Below, one piece after another: positions 1 to 8,582 of a stretch of DNA of 64,000 nucleotides (positions within the stretch are counted from its first letter, which is position 1; the number at the start of each line of letters is the position of its first letter). This DNA comes from Aliikangiella sp. G2MR2-5 (lineage in GTDB: Bacteria > Pseudomonadota > Gammaproteobacteria > Enterobacterales > Kangiellaceae): positions 469,392 to 533,391 of the forward strand of contig NZ_JADPQF010000004.1 in NCBI RefSeq assembly GCF_015687155.1, read 5' to 3'. A model generated the notes under the pieces. That model saw only the letters and a program-made list of their open reading frames with translations. It had not been told where the DNA came from and searched no databases. A program made the position numbers and the translations under genes.

Positions 1-864
1 TTCACTACCGAAACTTGAAACTATCCGAACCAGCACGATCCAACTTGCAGTAGCTATCAAAAATTGAGAGATTCCTCCCGCCGAGGTACCTAATAACTTT
101 AGACAAACTTCCCAATCGATTTTAAGGTGACTGATTTCAAGCTTAATTCGGTTTCCAACATTAGTTAAATGGTAGAGTTGATATAATATTCCTACTCCGC
201 GACCAATATTGGTCGCCACTGCTGCGCCAGTAACTCCCAGTTCTGGAAATGGTCCTATACCATAAATTAACATGGGGTCGAGAAAAATATTTAGACCATT
301 GGCCAGCCACAATGACTTCATTGCGACACTGGCGTCAGCGGCTCCTCGAAAGATTGCGTTGAATAAAAATAGATATAATATTGTGATAGAACCGCCCAGC
401 ATAATACTGGTAAAGTTTTTTCCGCCTTCAATCACCGAGTCGCTGGCGCCCATCATTGTCAGTATATCTTCACTATAGAACACTCCGATAAGTGCTACCA
501 TCGAGGCGACAACGAAACCTAGCCAGATTGTCTGGCCTGCAACCAGGTTTGCTCCTTCAATATTTTTTTCTCCTACTCGACGAGCGATGGTAGCGGTTAC
601 CGCCATGCTAAGCCCAATCGCTACAGCATAAAGTAGTGTAATTATTGCTTCCGTCAGTCCTACGACTGCAATTGCGTCCGCACCAAGCGCAGCGACAAAG
701 AATATATCTGTCACCGCAAATATAGACTCCATGACCATTTCCAATACCATTGGAACAGCCAACAAAAATGCTGCTTTGCCTATAGAGCCCTGGGTAAAAT
801 CCTGTTTGTCATTACCCGATAATGCTTGTTTAAATAACTTAATAAATTGTGATATTTTTTTCAC
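1..864 (-). CDS. MATE family multidrug/Na+ efflux transporter (partial, C-terminus beyond the window)
   Basis: The minus strand is open from a GTG at 864 to the left edge, giving 288 codons of an integral membrane protein. The N-terminal part shows MATE-family traits: an early helix reading LLAVPMVLEMVMES, then an FAVTDIFFVAALG-type segment and repeated small-residue helices. MATE proteins export drugs or toxic organics in exchange for Na+ or H+ at the inner membrane. The GTG is chosen because AAAGGA lies 7 nt upstream; the ATG further upstream is in a frame that stops after 13 codons. About 150 to 170 residues of a usual 450 are missing at the edge. The family call is fairly firm; the substrate is unknown. 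Confidence 0.8.
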   Translation of the reverse strand, partial: MKKISQFIKLFKQALSGNDKQDFTQGSIGKAAFLLAVPMVLEMVMESIFAVTDIFFVAALGADAIAVVGLTEAIITLLYAVAIGLSMAVTATIARRVGEKNIEGANLVAGQTIWLGFVVASMVALIGVFYSEDILTMMGASDSVIEGGKNFTSIMLGGSITILYLFLFNAIFRGAADASVAMKSLWLANGLNIFLDPMLIYGIGPFPELGVTGAAVATNIGRGVGILYQLYHLTNVGNRIKLEISHLKIDWEVCLKLLGTSAGGISQFLIATASWIVLVRIVSSFGSE

Positions 865-1570
865 TTGATAATCCTTTCATAACAGAAGGTACTCACGTCT
901 AATCACTTATATATTTGTTGCCAATAATTTCTTCAATTTGAGTCAAAGATGACTAGTGAAAAACACTCGAACTGTTATAAGCAGTGAGTACCTTAATCAA
1001 AGAGATAAGCGTAATTCAGAGAGGCTCTAATCGTCGACGAGATAGTTTATCCGGGCTAAAATGCAGTGTCACCGAAAGTGAAAGTCAAAATCGACGGAAG
1101 TAAACCGAACTGAAAAATATTTTGGTGGAAAAAGAAGCCGAGTTGGTCTTCGAGCAGTATGCAGCTGGATTAGCAGATGCTTACTTTTGAGAACAAGAGC
1201 AACGCGGCAATGCAAATACGAACATTATCTGCGAATTTCCAGATGATTGAGTTGTTCATTGGCCTGCTCTTTTGAATGAAATGATGCGCTAGCATACTCA
1301 TTAAAAATGATACTGTCTATAAGTAAAAGATAATTGATGCTAATTTCTTTACCGTTCTTGTATTCAGATTGTTAAGGTTTGTCAATTATACCCGTGATAT
1401 GGCGCGTTATTTCGCGCAGATTACACCAGCCAGTATTTTTATAGCTAAATTGTATTTCTAAGATTCTCTTTATGACTAATAGATGTTAAATGAGTTGATA
1501 TGACTAACTACACTTAAATAACAGTTTCTCGTTGGGTCAAACCTGCGGTGGGATAGAGGTGGCCTTGCTA
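865..1570. other. Intergenic region with no recognisable gene
   Basis: This roughly 700-base gap separates the divergent MATE and kinase genes. It contains a 10-bp palindrome, TCGTCGACGA, at 1031-1040 and short open stretches of fewer than 50 codons without start codons. I see no RNA gene, transposase remnant or convincing promoter. Both flanking promoters must lie here. Confidence 0.5.
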
Positions 1571-4537
1571 GTGAAAAACAAAACAGTAAGTTTATGGTTA
1601 ATTTTCTGTCTTACTTTTATAGCCTTTGCATTCAATGCTAACGGTGATTCGGAAGTAGGCCATGAGCTTTTGCCGCTTACCAAAGCTCAAGTTGAAACTT
1701 TAGATACTCTCTGGCGCGAGACTAAAAGTGGAATGGCTGGTGCTCTCGAGAGTCATATTGCGGTGTTCGGCGCACTTTCTAAAAAAAATGTCACTCGCTA
1801 TGAACTGGAACTCTCGGCGAGAATATGCAGGCTACACTATTTTGTTGGAAATTATCATGAAGAAGATGCGATAGGAAAGGTTATTGTTGAACGGGCCAGT
1901 ATAGCTAAAAATGACTTCTACAAAGCTCGAGGCTTATATTGTCGTGGACAAGCTCATCGCCTGATGGGAAAGCAGGGGCCGGCATTTTCTTTTTTACAAG
2001 ATGCGATAAAGCTTCAACTGGATCTACCCGAAAGTACTCCCAACCCTGATCCCAGTCAGCCCAACTGGCTGGGCAATAGCTACATAGCATTGGGCAATGT
2101 CCTTATTAATGCAGGCCTGGCAGATGAAGCGTTAGCCGCTTACCAAAAAGCTTCTTTGTATTTTGTACCTGAGTCTTACCCGGGAATACTTGTAGGACGT
2201 AATCTGATATTTGTATTGAACAAAATGGGACTGCACGAAGAAGCATGGCAGCATGTAGAAGCTATGAAAAAAATAGTGCATCAAGTCTCTTATGCTCAGG
2301 CGAAAATTTTTGTTTTTACGGCAAGTGCTGAGACTTTACAGGCTCAGGGGCGGTATCAGGAGGCCATTCCAGATTATGAGCAGGTACTTCGTCTGGTTAA
2401 AAGTCAGGAAAGGCGTGAAACATATATTGAAGTTTATAATGGACTAACCCAGATATACCTTCAAAGTAATGATACTGTAAAAGCACTTCACTTCAATTCC
2501 AAGGTGAAGGAGTTTGTCAGAGATAACGATAAAATTGATTATTCGGTGTTGCCTTATTTGAATCGTGCAAAAATAGAAGTACTACAGGGAAACCTGTTTG
2601 TTGCTTCCGCGCAGGCGGAAAAAGCCTATCAGTTATTTAAACTAGCCGAAGGAAATCAAATTATCGGTTTGGAGTTGTTGAAAATCTATATTGAAATTCA
2701 GGAAAAACTGACAGCTTATGAAGCTGCTTTCAGGTTGCAAAACGAGCTTAATCTACTTGAAAAGGCTATCAAAGCCGATGAGCGCCAGGCGAGGTTGGAT
2801 ATTCTGGAGAACCGATTTCAGCTTGCTGCAAGAGATGCTGAAATAGCCAGGCAGAACGCCTCCATCGATAGTTTGCAATCTGCGCAGGTTATTCAGCGTT
2901 GGATGATTTTTAGTTTCATTATTACAGGCATTTTGGTGGTGACTCTTTTATATAGTTGGTATCGACGTGCGCTTGAGGAAAAGCGTTCTGCGGATAAAGC
3001 GAATCAGGCTAAGTCTGAATTTCTAGCGACTATGAGTCACGAGTTAAGAACTCCTATAAATGGCGTAATAGGTACTACCGAGCTTTTAAAAACCTCCCAG
3101 CTATCAAAAGAGCAAAAAGAATTTCTTGATATGATTCAGACTAGCAGTGAAAATTTACTATCGATTGTTAACGATATTCTCGACCTCTCGAAAATTGAAG
3201 CCGGTAAACTAAGTCTGGAAAATCACGACTTCGATCTGGTGTCATGTATTGAAGGAGTATTTGAACTCTTTTGCTACGAGATTCAAGATAAAGATATTGA
3301 ACTGCTTTATCTGTTGGAAGAAGGTACACCGGAGTATATACACGCAGACTCTACACGCTTAAGGCAGGTGCTTGTTAACCTGGTGGGAAATGCACTTAAG
3401 TTTACCAAGCAAGGTCAAATCGTTATTCGTGTCGGACATGAAATTTTAGCTAAGGAGAAAGTGATTTTGTCCTTCTGTATCATTGATAGCGGAATGGGGA
3501 TGGATCAACAAACACTGATGCGATTATTTCGAGCATTTGAACAGGCCGATGCCAGCATAACCCGCAAGTATGGAGGAACAGGGCTGGGATTAAATATTAG
3601 TAAGCGAATCGTAGAAATGATGGGAGGGCAGATACAAGCGAGAAGTGAACCAGACAAAGGAACTCAGTTTTCCTTTTCCGTTACCGTTGACATGGCAAAG
3701 GAACTACTTCCTGATAGCGAAATTGCATTACCTGACTGGAAAGGAAAGACTATTGCCATCGCCAGCAAGAACCAGCTATGTGCTAAGGCACTATCTCTGA
3801 TGTGTCAGCAATTGGGCGCGCGATGTATCAAGCTTGAAAACTCTGTAGAGATAAAAAAAATGTTTGTCTCAAATGATAGCGTCGATTTGATTTTGATGGA
3901 TTCAAGATATTGCTGCGGAAAAAAGCTTCATTTAATTGACGATGAAAGTTTCTATTTAGCTGAAACGCAAAAAATGTTGGTTTTGATGTGTAGTTATCAA
4001 TTTATCAATAAGCACCCAGAAGTAGCTGGATTAGAAAGTATTCGTACTATCGTTAAGCCGCTTAAGAGAAATAATGTCATTGCAACTATCAGTCAGGGAC
4101 TTAATCTGAAAACGGGAGCTAATACGAAAATACTTTCCAGACTACCTTCTGAGCTAGCCAAAGCTTACCCGTTAAAAATTTTAGTCGTTGAAGATAATGC
4201 AGTTAATCAACAAGTGCTGCGTCACATTTTAAAAAAACTGGGCTATTCGGTAGATATTGCCTCAGATGGTCTTGAGGGATTAAATCGTGCGTCCACAAAG
4301 CATTATGACTTGATAATGACCGATGGTCAGATGCCTGAGTTGGATGGGATTTCGATGGCGATGAAAATTCATGAAGAAGTTAACGATCAGGTAGCAATCA
4401 TTTTAATAACCGGAGACTTTATTTCTCAAGACTACATCGCTTCGAGAAAATTCATTCAGGACATATTATTGAAACCGGTTAATCTGGAAAAAATCAAGAA
4501 TCTTATTGAGAAGTGGGGAAGAGAACTGGTGGGGTAA
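1571..4537 (+). CDS. TPR-containing hybrid sensor histidine kinase
   Basis: A 988-residue membrane-bound hybrid kinase. A signal peptide-like N-terminus is followed by about 400 residues of TPR-like helical repeats (probably periplasmic), a coiled coil and one membrane helix near 455-477. Then come HisKA with the H-box MSHELRTP (His490), HATPase_c with LVNLVGNALKFT, DSGMG and GGTGLGLNISKRI, a degenerate receiver-like domain, and a C-terminal receiver whose phosphoacceptor is Asp918 in MTDGQMPELDG. No HPt domain follows, so phosphotransfer needs a separate partner. GTG at 1571 is chosen over TTG at 1532 because GAGGTGG lies 8 nt upstream and the signal peptide then starts correctly. The ligand is unknown. 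Confidence 0.88.
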   Translation: MKNKTVSLWLIFCLTFIAFAFNANGDSEVGHELLPLTKAQVETLDTLWRETKSGMAGALESHIAVFGALSKKNVTRYELELSARICRLHYFVGNYHEEDAIGKVIVERASIAKNDFYKARGLYCRGQAHRLMGKQGPAFSFLQDAIKLQLDLPESTPNPDPSQPNWLGNSYIALGNVLINAGLADEALAAYQKASLYFVPESYPGILVGRNLIFVLNKMGLHEEAWQHVEAMKKIVHQVSYAQAKIFVFTASAETLQAQGRYQEAIPDYEQVLRLVKSQERRETYIEVYNGLTQIYLQSNDTVKALHFNSKVKEFVRDNDKIDYSVLPYLNRAKIEVLQGNLFVASAQAEKAYQLFKLAEGNQIIGLELLKIYIEIQEKLTAYEAAFRLQNELNLLEKAIKADERQARLDILENRFQLAARDAEIARQNASIDSLQSAQVIQRWMIFSFIITGILVVTLLYSWYRRALEEKRSADKANQAKSEFLATMSHELRTPINGVIGTTELLKTSQLSKEQKEFLDMIQTSSENLLSIVNDILDLSKIEAGKLSLENHDFDLVSCIEGVFELFCYEIQDKDIELLYLLEEGTPEYIHADSTRLRQVLVNLVGNALKFTKQGQIVIRVGHEILAKEKVILSFCIIDSGMGMDQQTLMRLFRAFEQADASITRKYGGTGLGLNISKRIVEMMGGQIQARSEPDKGTQFSFSVTVDMAKELLPDSEIALPDWKGKTIAIASKNQLCAKALSLMCQQLGARCIKLENSVEIKKMFVSNDSVDLILMDSRYCCGKKLHLIDDESFYLAETQKMLVLMCSYQFINKHPEVAGLESIRTIVKPLKRNNVIATISQGLNLKTGANTKILSRLPSELAKAYPLKILVVEDNAVNQQVLRHILKKLGYSVDIASDGLEGLNRASTKHYDLIMTDGQMPELDGISMAMKIHEEVNDQVAIILITGDFISQDYIASRKFIQDILLKPVNLEKIKNLIEKWGRELVG

Positions 4538-4593
4538 ACCAGTTCTTCAAACTGAAATGTCGACACTCTTCAAACAGCTTTTTCCGGCGTGAT

Positions 4594-5895
4594 TTATTTA
4601 TTCTGTATAGCTTTCGCGTAGACTGAGTCCACAACTGCCTGGTGTGCTTCTTTGTTTAAGGCTGACGGTACCAGCGCATGCTCCTTTGCCAAACTGGACA
4701 AAGTTTCCGCGGCAGCTATCTTCATTTGATGAGTAATCGTTCTCGCGCCAGCATTGAGAGCGCCTCTAAAAAGCCCCGGGAAAGCGAGCATATTATTAAC
4801 CGTTTTACCGTCTGTTGCGAAAGCTGCGCCGTTTTCAAGCGCTAGTTCAGGTTCAATTTCCGGATCCGGATTGGTAAGTGCCATTATTATTTGGCCCTTT
4901 CGTACCATTTCAGGCTTGATTAGTCCTTTAACTCCAGTGGTGGCGACGACGATATCTGCTTTTGCCATTATCTCTTCAAGACTACTCGGTGTGCCTCCCT
5001 GACCGCGAAGTTTCTTTTTTGCATCCTCACTGATATCTGCGCCCATGACATCTTTAACGCCATAGTCGAGAAGCAAATTACAAATTCCCATTCCCGCGGC
5101 GCCAAGGCCTATTTGACCAAAAACCTTATCCTTAATATCTATTCCTAGTCTTCTCGTTGCCGTTAACAATGCCGCAAGAACAACGATTGCTGTGCCATGT
5201 TGGTCATCATGAAAAACAGGTTTGTTCAGACGTTGCATTAATTCTTCTTCAATTTGAAAGCATTCCGGGGCCTTAATATCTTCAAGCAAAATGGCCCCAA
5301 AAGAAGGAGATATTGCTTCGATTGTTTCTATAATACGCAGGGGATCATTTTCTTTAAGTAAAATGGGAACTCCTGAAATATTAACCAGCTCTGAAAAGAT
5401 TGCTGCCTTGCCTTCCATTACCGGTAATCCTGCTTCTGGTCCGATATTTCCAAGGCCTAAAATTGCTGAGCCGTCTGTTACTATAGCAACGGTATTTTGT
5501 CGATTCGTATAATCTTTAATTTTATCGGGTTCGGCCTGAATTGCTTGACAAACTCGGGCAACGCCGGGTGTATACACATCACGTAGAACATCTAGTGAAG
5601 AAAGCTCAATGCTTGACTGGGTTTTGATCTTTCCGCCTTTGTGGCGATTAAATACTCGGTCAGATTTACCGACTATTTGGGTCTCAGGCAACTTGTTTAT
5701 TTCATCCACCAGAAGTTGCATATCAAAGGTATCATCATACTCAATAGTGATCTCCCAAATTGTGTCTCGATAAAGGCGTCTTACCGCGTTCAAACCTTCA
5801 ACAGTAATACCAAAGCTTCCAACGATGGCTAAGACTTTGGCCATATTCCCTGGTTGATGAGGGGCTTCAACGAGAAGTATTTCTACTATTTTCAT
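4594..5895 (-). CDS. Malic enzyme with N-terminal ACT domain
   Basis: A 433-residue cytosolic enzyme that oxidatively decarboxylates malate to pyruvate with NAD(P)+. Residues 1-85 form an ACT domain, typically a site of amino-acid allosteric control. The catalytic half shows VYTPGVARVC, the TDGSAILGLGNIGP block, EDIKAPECF and FHDDQHGTAIV (metal and substrate binding), then the dinucleotide motif GLGAAGMG. The start is ATG 5895, preceded by GGA; a TTG four codons upstream has no ribosome site. It converges with the kinase gene, with 56 nt between their stops. NAD versus NADP preference cannot be read from the sequence. Confidence 0.9.
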   Translation of the reverse strand: MKIVEILLVEAPHQPGNMAKVLAIVGSFGITVEGLNAVRRLYRDTIWEITIEYDDTFDMQLLVDEINKLPETQIVGKSDRVFNRHKGGKIKTQSSIELSSLDVLRDVYTPGVARVCQAIQAEPDKIKDYTNRQNTVAIVTDGSAILGLGNIGPEAGLPVMEGKAAIFSELVNISGVPILLKENDPLRIIETIEAISPSFGAILLEDIKAPECFQIEEELMQRLNKPVFHDDQHGTAIVVLAALLTATRRLGIDIKDKVFGQIGLGAAGMGICNLLLDYGVKDVMGADISEDAKKKLRGQGGTPSSLEEIMAKADIVVATTGVKGLIKPEMVRKGQIIMALTNPDPEIEPELALENGAAFATDGKTVNNMLAFPGLFRGALNAGARTITHQMKIAAAETLSSLAKEHALVPSALNKEAHQAVVDSVYAKAIQNK

Positions 5896-6053
5896 ACTTT
5901 TTTCCAATAAGGATGATTGCCTAAAAGCTTAGCAGAGCTGATTTTATATACAACGACAGAATACTTATATCTGATATGAGAACTTCTGATAGCCGTTGAT
6001 TTTGGGAAGGTGCTGAATTAATCTGAGTGATATCTATTTTTACCAGGTGTTCT

Positions 6054-6518
6054 ATGAATAACTTAATCTTAAGAAGAGCAGAACCTTCCGACATGCCAGT
6101 TTTGTTGCAGTTTGAACAGGGGATTATTGCCGCTGAGAGGCCCTTTGACCCAACTTTAAAAAATGGGCACATCAATTATTACGACATTGGTGAAATGATA
6201 GTCAGTGATACAGCCGAAGTGCTGGTTGTTACCGCAGAAGATAATATTGTTGCTTCAGGTTATGCCAAGATCAAACAATCTAAAGATTACGTCGAGCATG
6301 AAAGTCACGCTTTTCTTGGCTTTATGTTTGTCTTGCCGGAGTTTAGAGGAAAAAGGGTCAATCAGATGATAATTGACGGACTGACTCAATGGGCTAAATC
6401 CAGAGATATCAGCGAGATTCGACTGGAAGTTTATGCTGAAAATGAGGCCGCTATCCGGGCCTATAAAAAGGCAGGGTTTTACGAACATATTGTAAGAATG
6501 CGTGCAAAAATCGATTAA
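6054..6518 (+). CDS. GNAT family N-acetyltransferase
   Basis: A 154-residue protein with the GNAT fold. It begins LILRRAEPSDMPVLLQFEQ, has the acetyl-CoA loop FVLPEFRGKRVNQMII (motif A, an R/Q-x-x-G-x-G/A variant), and ends with IRLEVYAENEAAIRAYKKAGF (motif B). It transfers an acetyl group from acetyl-CoA to an unknown amine. ATG 6054 follows AGGTG by 6 nt; an upstream in-frame GTG at 6027 lacks such a site. The next gene starts 17 nt after its stop, so the two are probably cotranscribed. Confidence 0.87.
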   Translation: MNNLILRRAEPSDMPVLLQFEQGIIAAERPFDPTLKNGHINYYDIGEMIVSDTAEVLVVTAEDNIVASGYAKIKQSKDYVEHESHAFLGFMFVLPEFRGKRVNQMIIDGLTQWAKSRDISEIRLEVYAENEAAIRAYKKAGFYEHIVRMRAKID

Positions 6519-6535
6519 CTTTATTGAAATATTTT

Positions 6536-7204
6536 ATGAAAAAATTGAAAACAGTCGTTAGCTGGTCATCGGGAAAAGATTCTACTTTGACCTTGCTTAG
6601 ATTACTCGAGAATTCAAAAATAGAAGTTGTTGCTCTTCTTACAACTCATGTAGGTGAGAGCATTCCGTTTCAGGCGACACCAGTCGATGTGGTAAAAGAA
6701 CAAGCCAAAGCAGTTGGATTACCTCTGATACTTCAGGAGCTGCCAGAAGTTTTTCCTTCAAATGACATTTATCAATCATTAGTCGTTGACGCAATAAGAT
6801 GTTGCGGATTAGATGTAGAAGCTGTAGCTTTCGGAGATATGTTTCATAATGGAATCGCTGACTATCGGCGTAGCTATATCGAACCGGCCGGATGGCAATG
6901 TATATTTCCATTGCTAGGTGAAAAGCCTTTGGATCTGGCACAGGAAATTATTCAAAGAAATATCAAGACTTTTCTTTCAACGGTAGACACAAAACATCTT
7001 GATGGAAACTTTGTTGGCTGTGAATATGATTCATCGTTTCTCAACAAGCTTCCCGATAACATTGATCCCTGCGGTGAAGACGGTGAGTTTCATACACTGG
7101 TTTATGACGCACCCTGCTTCGATTTTCAATTAAGTCTGAATAAAGGAGAAGTCGATCGAAAAGGTCGTTACCACTCCCAACAGATTAGTATCAACTCAAA
7201 CTAG
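6536..7204 (+). CDS. Adenine nucleotide alpha hydrolase, DUF71/Dph6-like ATP-pyrophosphatase
   Basis: A 222-residue protein of the PP-loop ATPase superfamily. The N-terminus carries the PP-loop WSSGKDSTL, and the C-terminal part has CGEDGEFHT, the signature of the DUF71 family. The eukaryotic and archaeal member Dph6 amidates diphthine; bacteria lack diphthamide, so the bacterial substrate is unknown. ATG 6536 is preferred over TTG 6524; neither has a clear ribosome site. It lies 17 nt behind the acetyltransferase gene, which suggests a shared transcript but does not reveal a shared pathway. Confidence 0.82.
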   Translation: MKKLKTVVSWSSGKDSTLTLLRLLENSKIEVVALLTTHVGESIPFQATPVDVVKEQAKAVGLPLILQELPEVFPSNDIYQSLVVDAIRCCGLDVEAVAFGDMFHNGIADYRRSYIEPAGWQCIFPLLGEKPLDLAQEIIQRNIKTFLSTVDTKHLDGNFVGCEYDSSFLNKLPDNIDPCGEDGEFHTLVYDAPCFDFQLSLNKGEVDRKGRYHSQQISINSN

Positions 7205-7271
7205 GGTTATCTGTTTGTTCAATATTAATCTGTGATTACCTAATAATATCTTGCCAGCCTTCTGAAGTTAG

Positions 7272-8357
7272 CTAAAACAAAGTTAACTGGTTGTGGTTAA
7301 GCTCAGCAGAAAATTGTGCAGTGTTTAATATTTCATTTTGTCTTCTCTCTATGCCATGTTTTATACAGGCCAGAGAGAAGCGTTTTTCAATGAGTTTGGC
7401 AAAAATGCCTTCACCGGACATTCGTTTGCCATATTCGGTATGGTTTAGCTGACCTTTACGCAATGACTTCAGGTAGTTTAATACTTTTCCTTTTTTCAAA
7501 GGGTAGTGATTGTCGAGCCATTCTAAAAACAGGGGGCGAACCTCATGCGGTAAGCGCAAGATAATATAGGCCGCTTTTGATGCTCCCTGCTGAGCAACTA
7601 TTTGAATAATTGATTCCAGTTCATGATCGTTAATCGCTGGAATTATTGGAGCGATTAATGCGGTGACAGGGATATCTGCAGCTGCAAGGGTTTGAATAGT
7701 AGCCAGCCTCGAGTTTGGACTCGCTGTCCTGGGCTCAAGCTTTCTTTTTAAATTATTGTTCAGTGTAGTCATGCTGACAGCTACAGAGACCAGGTTTTGT
7801 TTTGCAAGTTCTGAAAGTAAATCTATATCTCTACAGATTAACTGGCTTTTAGTAATGAGCGAAACAGGGTGCCGATATTCGAGGCAGCACTTCAACAGGT
7901 TTCTGGTTATTTCCAGTTTTTTTTCAGCGGGTTGATAGCAGTCGGTGTTTGCGCCGATACATATGGGCTTGCATTGATAGCCCCTTGACTGAAATCTTTT
8001 TTTCAATAATTCGACTGCATTTGATTTGTAAATGATTTTTGATTCAAAATCATAGCCTGGGGAAAAATCCCAATAAGCATGTGTAGGTCTGGCATAGCAA
8101 TAGATGCAACCGTGTTCACATCCTCGATACGGATTAATGCTGTATTCAAATGGAACATCGGGAGAGCGATTGCTTGATATGATGGTTTTACTTTCTTCTC
8201 TTATGAGCTCGGTCAAATCTGACTGGTCACAGTCTTTTTCTGTAAACCACCAGATATCCTGTTCTTCGACTAAATCGAGCGAAACAGTCTCGTTCTTTTC
8301 AAATCGATGATGAATATTTTGCGGGGTAGCCCGGGTCTTATATTTACTGGACGTCAT
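7272..8357 (-). CDS. PA0069 family radical SAM protein
   Basis: A 361-residue radical SAM enzyme. The cluster motif C-x3-C-x2-C sits in YRGCEHGCIYCYARPTH, and the protein continues with a SPGYDFESKIIYK block typical of the SplB-like/PA0069 family. The Fe4S4 cluster splits S-adenosylmethionine to start radical chemistry; the substrate of this family is not established. Two starts three codons apart are possible (TTG 8363, ATG 8357); ATG is taken. The gene diverges from the tricorn peptidase gene. Confidence 0.85.
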   Translation of the reverse strand: MTSSKYKTRATPQNIHHRFEKNETVSLDLVEEQDIWWFTEKDCDQSDLTELIREESKTIISSNRSPDVPFEYSINPYRGCEHGCIYCYARPTHAYWDFSPGYDFESKIIYKSNAVELLKKRFQSRGYQCKPICIGANTDCYQPAEKKLEITRNLLKCCLEYRHPVSLITKSQLICRDIDLLSELAKQNLVSVAVSMTTLNNNLKRKLEPRTASPNSRLATIQTLAAADIPVTALIAPIIPAINDHELESIIQIVAQQGASKAAYIILRLPHEVRPLFLEWLDNHYPLKKGKVLNYLKSLRKGQLNHTEYGKRMSGEGIFAKLIEKRFSLACIKHGIERRQNEILNTAQFSAELNHNQLTLF

Positions 8358-8582
8358 ATTCAAAGCTTAGCACAAATGTTTGAATTGAACTACTTGTATA
8401 AGTAGTTTTTTGCGGCGCTGCAATGAGTTCGCGGTTAACTTTATTGTGTCTGACTGACTCAGAACTGTGTCAACCGGGGCCTTTTAAGCTGAAGCCTATG
8501 GTATCCTGTCAAGTTTCGAGTTATAAACGGTGTTTTGCTCGACTCTCGTCAGTTATTAACAATTAAATCAAAGGAAGGGATA

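Noticed and set aside
1230..1375. A 48-codon open stretch on the minus strand in the first intergenic gap
   Set aside because: No start codon or ribosome site, and no recognisable homology; probably chance.
4523..4545. Inverted repeat GAACTGGT/ACCAGTTC at the end of the kinase gene as a terminator
   Set aside because: It overlaps the coding end, is only 8 bp and has no T-run, so the call is not safe.
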